Assembly (NCBI GenBank): GCA_902789415.1
Contig: CADAOD010000008.1
Coordinates: 1 to 64,000, forward strand
Direction of reading: 5' to 3'
DNA: 64,000 bases
Source of the DNA: an uncultured Prevotellaceae bacterium
GTDB taxonomy: Bacteria; Bacteroidota; Bacteroidia; Bacteroidales; Bacteroidaceae
In this document: positions 51,036 through 60,055 of the stretch, in pieces
How positions within the stretch are numbered: the first letter of the stretch is position 1
How the letters are laid out: each line of letters begins with the position of its first letter
Notes under the pieces: model-generated
Database searches by the model: none
Told to the model about the DNA's origin: nothing
The model's input: the letters and a program-made list of their open reading frames with translations, nothing else
Program-made: the position numbers and the translations under genes

Positions 51036-52349
51036 ATGAATAAGCTACTCATTCTTATAGCAACAGCAATCATAGGCACATCGACTGCAAAAGCACAATC
51101 TGTACAAAAGGAGTTGCAGGCCGATGTGAACCGTGCGGCAGGCATGTTTTACGCCCTGCCCATAGGCAAAATGCCTAAGGATACACCTGCCCCCGCTGGC
51201 AAAAAGCCATTCTATATTAATCACTATGGTTGCCCAGGTTCGTATTATCTCGATAAGAAAGAGTATTATACCGAAACCTACGCCACCTTTGCCAAGGCCG
51301 ACAACTTAGGCAAGCTTACCAAGTTGGGTAAGGATGTGTTCCGCCGCATAAAACTGTTGTGCCAGGATGCGCAGGATCGCGATGGCGAGCTCACCCCGAT
51401 AGGTGCCCAGCAGTCGCGCGACATGGTAAAGCAACTGGTTGAGCGTTACCCCGACATGATTACCCCCGATGGTTACTACAGCGTGCGCAGTATTGTTGAA
51501 AATCGCTGTATTATGACCATGCAGGAGGGGTTGCTACAGCTCTCGGCCATGCATCAGCCCATCATTGCCCGCAGTAAGGCATCGCTACAGGAAAACAGGT
51601 TTATGAACCCTGTTGATAAGCAACTTACCTCGCAGCGTACCGATTCGCTCACCATGCTGCATTACAATCGCTTTGTATCGCTCAACTCAAGCGATAACCG
51701 CCTGATGCAGTCGCTCTTTAACGATCCCTTCTACGTGGTTTCAAGCATCGATGTACCCAAGCTGGCCCGCCAGTTGTTCATCTTAGCAGGTAACGTGCAG
51801 CATGCCAACATCAATAAAAAAGTTACCCTCTGGGATATTTTTACAGATAAGGAGATTCACCAGCACTGGCGCAAGCAAAACGCCTGGCACTATATTAACT
51901 ATGGTGGCTGCACCCTCAATGGCGGCTATCAGGCCTACCTGCAGCGCGCCACTCTACGCAACATGATGCACATGGGCGACAGTGTGCTTAAGCGCTATAG
52001 TCCACTGATGCACTTGCGCTACACCGACGAGCATGTCATCATGTCGTTGGCCTGCCTGATGGAGCTTAACGGCTACGGTTTGCATACCGACAACCTCGAC
52101 TCGCTCGAAGCCTATGGCTGGGCCAACTATCGCATCGCCCCCTTAGGCGGCAGCATTATCATGATCCACTATCGTGCCAATCACGACGATCCCGATGTGC
52201 TGGTAAAAGTACTGCTTAACGGCGAGGAGGCGCGCCTGCCCATCAAAACCGATTGCGCCCCCTACTACCACTGGAAGGATGTTAAGCGCTACTATCTGCG
52301 CAAAATCTATCGTTATGAGAACCGTCGATTCAGCGTCAAAAAAAGATAA
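51036..52349 (+). CDS. Histidine-acid-phosphatase paralogue lacking catalytic residues
   Basis: Signal peptide (1-20), then a fold parallel to its neighbour over its whole length (PAPAGKKPFYI, TDNLDSLEAYGW, DVLVKVLLN, TDCAPYYHW are shared). Where the neighbour has the RHGSR catalytic loop, this protein reads CPGSY (Cys66, Pro67, Tyr70), and the HE proton-donor pair is Asp331-Glu332. It should not hydrolyse phosphate; it may bind substrate or regulate its partner. The start is the ATG after the promoter, giving 437 aa. Confidence 0.75.
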   Translation: MNKLLILIATAIIGTSTAKAQSVQKELQADVNRAAGMFYALPIGKMPKDTPAPAGKKPFYINHYGCPGSYYLDKKEYYTETYATFAKADNLGKLTKLGKDVFRRIKLLCQDAQDRDGELTPIGAQQSRDMVKQLVERYPDMITPDGYYSVRSIVENRCIMTMQEGLLQLSAMHQPIIARSKASLQENRFMNPVDKQLTSQRTDSLTMLHYNRFVSLNSSDNRLMQSLFNDPFYVVSSIDVPKLARQLFILAGNVQHANINKKVTLWDIFTDKEIHQHWRKQNAWHYINYGGCTLNGGYQAYLQRATLRNMMHMGDSVLKRYSPLMHLRYTDEHVIMSLACLMELNGYGLHTDNLDSLEAYGWANYRIAPLGGSIIMIHYRANHDDPDVLVKVLLNGEEARLPIKTDCAPYYHWKDVKRYYLRKIYRYENRRFSVKKR

Positions 52350-52355
52350 CATTTT

Positions 52356-53654
52356 ATGAGCATCAAGTTTAAATACACCCTCCTGTTGGTACTGGCCATA
52401 AGTAGCTGCAAGCTGATGATGGCCCAAAGCGTTATCGACCTGATTAAGCAGCGCCCATCCTACGCATCATGTAATTACGATGTGTATCCCGATAGCATCA
52501 CTGCCAAGCTCACACCTGCCCCTGCAGGCAAAAAGCCATTCTACATTTCGCACTATGGTCGCCACGGCTCGCGTTACATCAGCAACCGCAGCGGATTCGA
52601 TACGCCCTACTATATGATGCTGCATGCCGACAGCTTAGACGAGCTCACACCAACAGGCCAGCAGGTACTGCGCCATATGAAATCCATTATGCACGATACC
52701 GAGGGCCGATGGGGCGAGCTTACCGGCTATGGCAAACAGCAGATGCAGAAAATTGGTCGCCGCATGGCCGAACGTTTCCCCGAGGTATTCCATCCTGGCG
52801 CCAACGTTAGCTGTATCAGCACCGTTGCGCCTCGTTGTATCGAGTCGATGGGCTCATTAGCTATGGAGATGCTGCAGGTTTGTCCGCAGCTACACATCAC
52901 CATGCAGGCCTCAAAGCGCACCCAGTGGTACATGAACTATCAGGACAAGAAATTGCGCCAAAATTTCATGACATCCGAAGCCAAGAAAGCCCTCGAAGCC
53001 TACTCGGCAACCCGCATGGGTAACACCCGCCTGATGGAGCTGATATTTAAGAATCCAGATATTGCCGAAGAGTTTGTAAACCAGGAGGACTTCAGCTACT
53101 ATCTGATGAAGATGGGCCTCTTTCAGCTTAACACCAACTTCAACCGCAATACCCACCTGATTGGTTTGTTTAACACCAACGATTTGTATCGCATGTGGCA
53201 GGTCGACAATGCCTACTGGTACCTGCAGCATGGCGCTTGCAAACTTAACGGCGGCAACCAGCCTTACACGCAGCGCTACCTGCTTAAGCAGATGATAGCC
53301 GATGCCGACAGCTGCATTAAACTGCCCGATCCAGGCGCCCAGTTGCGCTTTGGACACGAAACCGTGTTGCTGCCTTTGGTATGCCTGATAGGTGTTAACG
53401 GCTTTGATTTTTCGACAGATAACCTCGACGAACTCGAAACCCATGGCTGGTGGTGCAGCAGTGTGTTCCCTATGGCCGGCAACCTGCAGTTCGTCTTCTA
53501 CCGCAGCAGCCCCAAGGATAAGGATGTGCTGGTAAAAGTACTGCTTAACGAGGTAGAGGCCACTCTGCCAATCCCAACCGATTGCGCCCCTTACTACCAT
53601 TGGGCCGACTTCCGCCAGTTCTGCCTAAACAAGCTCGCCGCCTATAAGCGCTAA
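52356..53654 (+). CDS. Secreted histidine acid phosphatase (MINPP/phytase-like)
   Basis: The signal region contains a possible lipobox (AISSC, Cys18), or cleavage after MMAQ. HYGRHGSRY holds the phosphorylated His70 with Arg69 and Arg73; GHE (His334-Glu335) provides the proton donor. The family cleaves phosphate esters such as inositol hexakisphosphate outside the cytoplasm. It lies 6 nt after the catalytically dead paralogue, surely cotranscribed. Its stop codon TAA is the first triplet of a GTTAGAT-type repeat. Confidence 0.82.
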   Translation: MSIKFKYTLLLVLAISSCKLMMAQSVIDLIKQRPSYASCNYDVYPDSITAKLTPAPAGKKPFYISHYGRHGSRYISNRSGFDTPYYMMLHADSLDELTPTGQQVLRHMKSIMHDTEGRWGELTGYGKQQMQKIGRRMAERFPEVFHPGANVSCISTVAPRCIESMGSLAMEMLQVCPQLHITMQASKRTQWYMNYQDKKLRQNFMTSEAKKALEAYSATRMGNTRLMELIFKNPDIAEEFVNQEDFSYYLMKMGLFQLNTNFNRNTHLIGLFNTNDLYRMWQVDNAYWYLQHGACKLNGGNQPYTQRYLLKQMIADADSCIKLPDPGAQLRFGHETVLLPLVCLIGVNGFDFSTDNLDELETHGWWCSSVFPMAGNLQFVFYRSSPKDKDVLVKVLLNEVEATLPIPTDCAPYYHWADFRQFCLNKLAAYKR

Positions 53655-53689
53655 TGTTAGATTGTTAGAACGTTAGATGGTTAGATCAT
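53652..53689. repeat. GTTAGAxx octamer repeat, copy 1
   Basis: Four tandem GTTAGA(T/A)N units. The 38 nt from TAATGTTAG to ATCAT are identical to 63552-63589. It contains the phosphatase stop codon. Confidence 0.8.
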
Positions 53690-53736
53690 TTTTCATATCA
53701 TCCAAACAAAATACAAAAAAAAAAATAAGCAAAACA

Positions 53737-53768
53737 TTTGGACGTTTCACATATTTTTCCTATTTTTG
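53737..53768 (+). promoter_or_regulatory. Consensus promoter of transcription unit 1 of the caspase locus
   Basis: TTTG (53737-53740), 20 nt, TATTTTTG (53761-53768). The leader is about 75-80 nt, ending before the first LPP20-like gene. Confidence 0.75.
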
Positions 53769-53849
53769 CCACGGAGTAATTACTATTCTAACCTAAAATA
53801 ATTATTACGCGAATATATTCTATTATTAACAACTTAAAACATTTTTATT

Positions 53850-54473
53850 ATGAAAGCTATCAAATTTTTTGCAGCTCTATTTATGATGTTTGCCGTATCG
53901 GCAAGTGTAAATGCCCAGGAACTGAGTAAAGCTAACCAGAAATTATTGAAGAAGCAACTAAAGGAATTCAAAAGTGAAGGTTGGAAAGTTAACCCAGGCC
54001 AACTACCACTGCAGACCCAGTTGACTAAAGCATTTTCGACTCAATCAGAGGTTGATGCTATGGGTTATGATGTTTGGATTGTTGGCGAAGGCCGCAGCAC
54101 TGGCACAATATACGATGCAGCAAGGACTCAGGCACTGACTGTGGCCAAGGGAGAAATCGCTACAAAACTTAGAACAGATTTGACATCCACTATCGAACAA
54201 GATCTGGCCAACGAGCAGTATGGCGCCGACGAAGCAGAGTCAATTGCTAAGACTATCGTTGCCCAACAGGGCCGTAGTATCGACCAGCAACTTTCTCGCC
54301 CCAAGACACTGATGGAGTGTTGGCGCAAGCTGCCAAACGGCAACACTGAAGTACTGATTCGCTGTGCCATCTCGTCCGAAACTGTTAGTAAACTCGCAAA
54401 GGCTGCTATCCAGCAGGCCCGCCGAGACAATCTGCTTAAAGATGTAGAAAAAGTTAAGGCTAAGAACGAATGA
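53850..54473 (+). CDS. LPP20-like secreted protein A
   Basis: Signal peptide (1-22, ending VNAQ). The mature part has LKKQLKEFKSEGWKVNPGQL, then a VGEGRSTGTIYDAARTQALT helix-strand unit typical of LPP20/FlgO-like domains, and ends WRKLPNGNTEVLIRCAISSE. A paralogue at 59515 keeps the plan GW-V ... ANGENEVNI. It probably sits in the periplasm or on the outer membrane. It opens unit 1 of the caspase locus; its TGA overlaps the next ATG. Confidence 0.75.
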   Translation: MKAIKFFAALFMMFAVSASVNAQELSKANQKLLKKQLKEFKSEGWKVNPGQLPLQTQLTKAFSTQSEVDAMGYDVWIVGEGRSTGTIYDAARTQALTVAKGEIATKLRTDLTSTIEQDLANEQYGADEAESIAKTIVAQQGRSIDQQLSRPKTLMECWRKLPNGNTEVLIRCAISSETVSKLAKAAIQQARRDNLLKDVEKVKAKNE

Positions 54474-54644
54474 AACGATTGCTCATATTGATCACCACAT
54501 TCTCCTGGGCACTGGGTATCAGTGCTCAGGAGAAGGGTAAAGTAAAAACGTTACAAGGAATTCAACGCTTGGCTCACTAAATATCAGCAGAAGGACGAAC
54601 AGATGCAAGTAGAACGCATCCCTATCAGAATAGAAAACAACTAA
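54470..54644 (+). pseudogene. Short secreted protein with a +1 frameshift
   Basis: The first frame (54470-54580) gives a signal peptide (MKRLLILITTFSWALGISAQ) and then EKGKVK before drifting. After the A5 run at 54544-54548 the adjacent frame reads KRYKEFNAWLTKYQQKDEQM and QVERIPIRIENN to a TAA 12 nt before the transglutaminase gene. Removing one A restores about 58 residues. The ATGA overlap with the LPP20-like gene supports a real gene. It may be an error, a slippage site or a recent mutation. Confidence 0.6.
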
Positions 54645-54656
54645 GATTATAATAAT

Positions 54657-57533
54657 ATGAAAAAGCTATCGCTCACTTTCCTATGTACGATTCTGCTCAT
54701 AGGCGTAGCCCATGCACAGAGTCAGAGACCTCAACGCCAAAAAGGCAGTCTGAGACAGCAAGTTCAGAATAAGCAAAAGATGAACTACGATGACTTCGTA
54801 AACGACGCCAATAGAAAGTACGAGGCATTCCGCGACAGCGTAAACAAAAGCTACGCCGCATTTATGGAGAAGGCCTGGAAGGACTACCCCATCGAAGACG
54901 CCGTAGACCGTCCGAAGGAAGACGACATTAAGCCAATCGAATATGACAAGATGACCGATGAACTGTATCTTGAGCAACTGAAACGCGAGGAGGCTGAAAA
55001 AAAGCTGGCCGAAGAACAGAAAAAACGCGAAGAGGAACAGGTCCGATTAGCTGCTGAAAAAAAGATGCAGGAAGAGGAACAAGCCCGATTAGCTGCTGAA
55101 AAGAAAGCGCAGGAAGAAGAGCAAGCCCGATTAGTTGCAGAAAAGAAAGCACAGGAAGAGGAGCAAGCCCGTATAGCTGCTGAGAAGAAAGCGCAGGAAG
55201 AAGAACAGGCACGATTAGCTGCTGAAAAGAAAGCGCAGGATGAGGAGCAGGCTCGTATAGCCGCGGAAAAGAAGAAACACGAGGAAGAGCTGGCTCGCAT
55301 AGCTGCCGAGAAGAAAAAGCAGGAACAGGAAGAGGCCCGCATAGCTGCCGAAAAGAAAAAGCAGGAGGAAAAACAAGCACGCCTAGCTGAAAAGAAAAAA
55401 CTAGAGGAAGAAAAACAAGCCCAACTGGCTGCCGAGAAGAAGGCCCGCGAGGAGGAGCAGGCAAAATTAGTTGCCGAGAAGAAAGCTCAGGAAGCCGAGA
55501 AAGCCCGCATAGCTGCCGAGAAAAAAGCTCAGCAAGAGGAGCAGGCAAAACTTTTGGCTGAAAAGAAGAAGCAAGAGGCAGAACTGAAACGTTTGGCCGA
55601 CCTGAAGAAGCAACAGGAGGAACAGCAGAAGGAGTTAGAGAAGCAGCAGAAGAAGGCTGAACTGGCCAAGTTGTTGGCTGAGAAGAAGAAACAAGAAGAG
55701 CAGGAAAAACAAGCCTTAGCTAAACAAAAGGAACAGGAACGCCAGCAGAAATTGCTGGAAGAGAAGCAGCGCAAACAAGAAGAGCAGGCACGACTGTTAG
55801 AAGAGAAGCAGAAAAAACAGGAAGAAAAAGCACGCCAACTTGAGGAGAAGCGCAAGCAGGAGGAAGAACGTGCGCGCCAGATAGCCGAAGAAAAACGTGT
55901 ACGCGAAGAAGAGCAAGCACGACTGGCTGCCGAAAAGAAAGCTCAGGAAGAGGAACTGGCACGCATAGCCGCTGAGAAGAAGAAACAGGAAGAAGAGCAA
56001 GCGCGCATAGCCGCTGAAAAGAGAAAGCAGGAGGAGCAGGCACGACTGCTGGCCGAGAAACAGCGCAAGCAGGAAGAAAAAGCCCGCCTGCTGGCTGAAA
56101 AAAAGAAACAACAGGAGGAGAAGGCACGCCTGTTAGCCGAGAAAAAGAAGCAGCAGGAGGAACAAGCCCGACTGCTGGCCGAAAAGAAAAAGAAGCAGGA
56201 AGAGCAGGCACGCTTGTTAGCCGAGAAAAAGAAGCAGCAGGAGGAACAAGCCCGACAGCTGGCCGAAAAGAAAAAGCAGCAGGAAGAGCAGGCACGCTTG
56301 TTAGCCGAGCAGAAAAAGAAGCTGGAGGAAAAGCAGAGCAAGGCCATCGAAGCCGAGGTTGTACCTGTGGTTATCGAGACCAAGCCTCAACCTAAGCCTC
56401 AGCAGCCAATCGTTGAGAACAATGAGGCGCTGACGACTAACAGTTTCCAATTCTACGGCACGCCTATGGAAGTACGATGGGGTAATGCCAAGCAGTTTAA
56501 GCTAAAAGGTACTGATAAAAAATCGATATCGGAAGCCTTCATCGAACTCACCGCCAAAGGCTATGCCAACCTGGTTCACGACTGCTTAAAGCTACGCGAG
56601 CAGTACAAGTTGTGCGACTGGGCTTATTATATGATGCTGCAGACCATCTCGGAACAGGCTTGCGGCAAAGGTACTAACGAAGCCATCTTCCTACAGGGCG
56701 TACTACTCAACCAGTCGGGGTATCAGATGCGTTTCGCTCTCGAAGACGACAGCAAGTTGCACATTATGTTGCGTATGGACGGGTTCCCATACAGACGCGG
56801 ATATCTTATAGCCGATGGCAAGTTGTTTTTCCTGATGGATGGCAGCAAGGCCAAGAACCTGACGGTGTGCGATGCGGCCTATCCTGGCGAACAGATGATG
56901 AGTTTGAGTGTGCCTGAGCTGCCTGAACTAGCCAAGAATCTATCAGAGAACCGTACTGTTATCTCGCGATTCGTGAACGTGAAGGCCGACATGCAGATGA
57001 ATAAGAACCTAATGGATTTTTATACCGACTACCCCACATCGTACGATGGCAAAGACGTGATGACCCGCTGGGCATATTACGCCAATGCTCCTGTAGCCTC
57101 GGAGATAAAGGACAAGGTTTACCCACAGTTACGCCAACAGATAGGCTCACTACCCAAAGTCCAGGCAGCCAACTTGCTGCTTAACTGGATACAAATGGGA
57201 CTAACGTATGGCTACGACGACAAAGTATGGGGGCACGATCGCGCCTTCTTTGCCGAAGAGAGTCTATTCTATCCATTCTGTGACTGCGAGGACCGTTCTA
57301 TCCTCTTCTCGCATTTGGTGCGCGACCTATTGGGTCTCGATATCGTGTTAGTCTACTACCCTGGTCACCTATACACTGCTGTTTGCTTTAACGAGGATGT
57401 TGCAGGCGATTACATCATGGTTCACGGTCGAAAGTTTACTGTAGCCGACCCCACCTTCTACAATGCCAACGTAGGTAAAACCATGAGTAAAATGGACAAC
57501 TCAAAGGCCAAGGTTATACTATTAAAACGTTAA
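54657..57533 (+). CDS. Secreted transglutaminase-like cysteine protease on a giant charged helix
   Basis: Signal peptide (1-20), a helical start (to about 95), then about 470 residues of 14-residue repeats of the type KKAQEEEQARLAAE (to about 565), predicted to be a continuous alpha-helix or coiled coil. The C-terminal domain (about 590-958) ends in a transglutaminase-type triad: Cys877 (CDCEDRS), His904 (GHLYTAV) and Asp931 (VADPTF). Such domains crosslink or cleave proteins. The helix would be far longer than its catalytic part. It is followed 4 nt later by the CHASE2 gene. Confidence 0.8.
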   Translation: MKKLSLTFLCTILLIGVAHAQSQRPQRQKGSLRQQVQNKQKMNYDDFVNDANRKYEAFRDSVNKSYAAFMEKAWKDYPIEDAVDRPKEDDIKPIEYDKMTDELYLEQLKREEAEKKLAEEQKKREEEQVRLAAEKKMQEEEQARLAAEKKAQEEEQARLVAEKKAQEEEQARIAAEKKAQEEEQARLAAEKKAQDEEQARIAAEKKKHEEELARIAAEKKKQEQEEARIAAEKKKQEEKQARLAEKKKLEEEKQAQLAAEKKAREEEQAKLVAEKKAQEAEKARIAAEKKAQQEEQAKLLAEKKKQEAELKRLADLKKQQEEQQKELEKQQKKAELAKLLAEKKKQEEQEKQALAKQKEQERQQKLLEEKQRKQEEQARLLEEKQKKQEEKARQLEEKRKQEEERARQIAEEKRVREEEQARLAAEKKAQEEELARIAAEKKKQEEEQARIAAEKRKQEEQARLLAEKQRKQEEKARLLAEKKKQQEEKARLLAEKKKQQEEQARLLAEKKKKQEEQARLLAEKKKQQEEQARQLAEKKKQQEEQARLLAEQKKKLEEKQSKAIEAEVVPVVIETKPQPKPQQPIVENNEALTTNSFQFYGTPMEVRWGNAKQFKLKGTDKKSISEAFIELTAKGYANLVHDCLKLREQYKLCDWAYYMMLQTISEQACGKGTNEAIFLQGVLLNQSGYQMRFALEDDSKLHIMLRMDGFPYRRGYLIADGKLFFLMDGSKAKNLTVCDAAYPGEQMMSLSVPELPELAKNLSENRTVISRFVNVKADMQMNKNLMDFYTDYPTSYDGKDVMTRWAYYANAPVASEIKDKVYPQLRQQIGSLPKVQAANLLLNWIQMGLTYGYDDKVWGHDRAFFAEESLFYPFCDCEDRSILFSHLVRDLLGLDIVLVYYPGHLYTAVCFNEDVAGDYIMVHGRKFTVADPTFYNANVGKTMSKMDNSKAKVILLKR

Positions 57534-57537
57534 GTCC

Positions 57538-58740
57538 ATGAAGGTCATCTGGAACCATATTCGATCGTGGATTTTTCAGCAAAAGAAACTAATAACTCTC
57601 TCTGTGCTGACAAGTACCATTATCATTATCTTCACCTACGTAATGGGTAATACTGGTTACCCATTACCTGGTGAAACAGGTGCCCTTAAAAAGATTAACG
57701 ACTACAAGAAATTTCTGGGCATGCAGATAGGCAATGTGCCCGACAGCGTACTTTTTATTAACGTACATTACGACAAGATGCTGATACCCTACGAGGAGAA
57801 CGAAGTACCGGTAGGCAATACGGTTATTACTGATCGCGAGCGCCTGTTACAGTTCCTTACAAAAGCTAAGGCGGCCAACAACTACCGCTACATATTTATG
57901 GACGTATTCTTTGAAGAGGGAATGGTTACCGAATACGACTCGGCGCTATTCAGCACCATCACTTCGATGGATCGCATTGTTATCCCTAAGCACAAAGGGG
58001 TGAACCTGTGCGACAGTTCGCTCTACCAGAAGGCATCGAATGCCGACTATGCCACCACGTGGCAGGCCAGTTCATTCTCGCGTTACCAATACATCCACAA
58101 CGAGGACGAATCGGTAGCACTCAAGATTTACCAGGACCGCTTTGGATCGACCATCGAGAAACACTGGGGCGGATTATGGTACACGGACAAAGGCCGAATT
58201 TGCCAAAACAGCGTCACCCTGTTATTACCTATCCGTATTACAGGCAGCCTACTGGACGAGGAGAGTCAGGTTCGCGAGCGTAACTACATTTATCTGAGTG
58301 CCGACATGCTTGACCTTGACGAGGTATTACCTGTTAGCGAACAGATCAACGACAAACTTGTTGTTATCGGCGATTTTAACAGCGACATACACAGTACATT
58401 CCTGGGGGCGCAGCCAGGCTCATCCATTCTATTTAATGGTTATATCGCCCTATCACAAGGCGCCCACCTAGTTAACTGGACCTACATGGGCATACTATTT
58501 ATCCTCTATATCATCATAGGTTTGTTCTACCTTTCGGGCCATTCGTTCTCATCCTTATGCTCGAACCCTTGGCTCAGTATCGTTTTATCATTTACTAGTA
58601 CGGCAACAGTATTCCTGATTATCGCTCTAGTAACCAGTTGGTTCGACATCGCCTTCAATATGTGGGTGCCTACTACTGTTTACTCTCTTTACGACACATT
58701 CATGCAGAAATACAACATCTATAAAAATAAAGCGAAATGA
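57538..58740 (+). CDS. CHASE2-type membrane protein without output domain
   Basis: N-terminal helix (about 18-38), a large extracytoplasmic CHASE2-like domain (about 45-310: ITDRERLLQFLTKAKAANNY, IFMDVFFEEG, LVVIGDFNSDIHSTFLGAQP) and three closing helices (about 318-392) as in other CHASE2 proteins. CHASE2 normally senses envelope signals for kinases, cyclases or CHAT proteases. Here no cytoplasmic effector follows, only a short Lys-rich tail. Its stop overlaps the next start (ATGA). Confidence 0.75.
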   Translation: MKVIWNHIRSWIFQQKKLITLSVLTSTIIIIFTYVMGNTGYPLPGETGALKKINDYKKFLGMQIGNVPDSVLFINVHYDKMLIPYEENEVPVGNTVITDRERLLQFLTKAKAANNYRYIFMDVFFEEGMVTEYDSALFSTITSMDRIVIPKHKGVNLCDSSLYQKASNADYATTWQASSFSRYQYIHNEDESVALKIYQDRFGSTIEKHWGGLWYTDKGRICQNSVTLLLPIRITGSLLDEESQVRERNYIYLSADMLDLDEVLPVSEQINDKLVVIGDFNSDIHSTFLGAQPGSSILFNGYIALSQGAHLVNWTYMGILFILYIIIGLFYLSGHSFSSLCSNPWLSIVLSFTSTATVFLIIALVTSWFDIAFNMWVPTTVYSLYDTFMQKYNIYKNKAK

Positions 58741-59384
58741 AAAAACTACTTTTACTCAGTTGCTTGGGCCTGTGGTTCAGCCACGCCAGCGCAGACAATT
58801 ACAAGGTGCTGTTTATTAACGACGCCACACTTACCTATAATAATGGGAAACACGTAAAAGTGGGCGACACCTTTACCGATGTGAACACCATCAAATGGCA
58901 GAAAGACAAACAGGCCGTTAAAGTGTTTAATCTAACCACCAAGAAGCAGATGCTGATGCTTGGCAAGCAGTATATGCGCAAAACGGGAATGGAAGCACTC
59001 ATTAGCAGCAAGCGCTTGTCGACCAACGACTTTATGGACACCAGCGACACCCCCAAAACCATTTACGAGAAATTGGGAAGCGTGTTCGATAGTCAGTACG
59101 ACCTGCTTGACACCATAGAGCTTCCTGCCGATGTAGAGCTGAACGACAAGTGTTACTTCCAAGCCACGTATAAGTATGGCGACACCATGCTTACCAAGAA
59201 ACTGAAGAGCAAAAATGGCAACACGGTGATTCTTGACAAGAGCATATTTGAGGTTGATGGCAAACAACTGGGGCCGCGTGACATTACACTCTCGATTGAG
59301 TACGTGAACAACGACGAAGAACTTCCCATCTTTGTAAAAGACGGCATTGAAGTAACCTACATTCCCGATGTACTCACTGAATAA
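58737..59384 (+). CDS. Secreted hypothetical protein of the caspase locus
   Basis: Signal peptide (1-19), then an SH3/FecR-like start (YKVLFINDATLTYNNGKHVK, VGDTFTDVNTIKW) and a beta-rich second half (CYFQATYKYGDTMLTKKLKS). It is translationally coupled to the CHASE2 gene. I do not recognise a named family. Confidence 0.65.
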   Translation: MKKLLLLSCLGLWFSHASADNYKVLFINDATLTYNNGKHVKVGDTFTDVNTIKWQKDKQAVKVFNLTTKKQMLMLGKQYMRKTGMEALISSKRLSTNDFMDTSDTPKTIYEKLGSVFDSQYDLLDTIELPADVELNDKCYFQATYKYGDTMLTKKLKSKNGNTVILDKSIFEVDGKQLGPRDITLSIEYVNNDEELPIFVKDGIEVTYIPDVLTE

Positions 59385-59437
59385 TATAGGCCTTAATGCA
59401 GAAAGCCTGAGGATGATATTTATTTTTTTTAAAAAAG

Positions 59438-59469
59438 TTTGGATATTACGCAAATTATTTTTAACTTTG
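59438..59469 (+). promoter_or_regulatory. Consensus promoter of transcription unit 2 of the caspase locus
   Basis: TTTG (59438-59441), 20 nt, TAACTTTG (59462-59469), leader about 40 nt. It starts the second LPP20-like gene. Confidence 0.75.
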
Positions 59470-59514
59470 CAATTGGAATACCAATATTTGTTAAATAAAT
59501 AATATCACTTACCT

Positions 59515-60042
59515 ATGACAAAAAGAATATTCAATCTTATACCTATACTATTGCTACTCGGTTTTGTACTAATCGGGACCTCGAATACATGCCTTGCTGA
59601 CAATAAGAACAAGGACGTAATGAAAGAGTGCAAAAAAATATGCAAACAAATGAAAACCGAGGGATGGCAGGTGTTTGGTAAAGCACAAAAGTTAGAAGAT
59701 GCACTTACCAGCTATTATCAGCAGTTGGCCAATAGCCAGGAAGCACAAACGTTGATAGGAAGAGGTGTGGCCAAAGATGAAAAAGTTGCTATGAAGAAAG
59801 CGCAGCACAATCTGAAATCGCAATATGCTTCGATGTTAAAATCAAATATGTCGAGCGATGTAAATATAAAAATTGCCAATGAAACATCCGACAAGGAAGT
59901 GAAAAGCAATGTTGACTTTGACTCTACATACGAGCAAAAAGTAAACCAACGCATAGGGAAACTGGAACCCGACCTGATTCTATGCCGACAGAATGCCAAT
60001 GGCGAAAACGAAGTTAACATATATCTGATTGTAAAACAATAA
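59515..60042 (+). CDS. LPP20-like secreted protein B
   Basis: Signal peptide (1-29, ending CLAD). KICKQMKTEGWQVFGKAQKL and LILCRQNANGENEVNIYLIV align by eye with protein A at both ends. It begins unit 2 and precedes the DUF4384 gene by 13 nt. Duplicate LPP20-like heads in both units suggest they arose by duplication. Confidence 0.68.
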   Translation: MTKRIFNLIPILLLLGFVLIGTSNTCLADNKNKDVMKECKKICKQMKTEGWQVFGKAQKLEDALTSYYQQLANSQEAQTLIGRGVAKDEKVAMKKAQHNLKSQYASMLKSNMSSDVNIKIANETSDKEVKSNVDFDSTYEQKVNQRIGKLEPDLILCRQNANGENEVNIYLIVKQ

Positions 60043-60055
60043 AAACAATACATGT

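Noticed and set aside
54960-56340. CRISPR-like periodicity of about 42 bp
   Set aside because: Units are contiguous coding repeats without spacers; they encode the 14-residue helix repeat.
54884-56383. Long minus-strand ORFs rich in Ser, Cys and Phe opposite the helix repeats
   Set aside because: They are antisense shadows of the Glu/Lys/Ala codon pattern in the transglutaminase gene; no start context or family resemblance.
57538-58740. Adenylate/guanylate cyclase
   Set aside because: CHASE2 is present, but the protein ends after the membrane helices with no cyclase domain.
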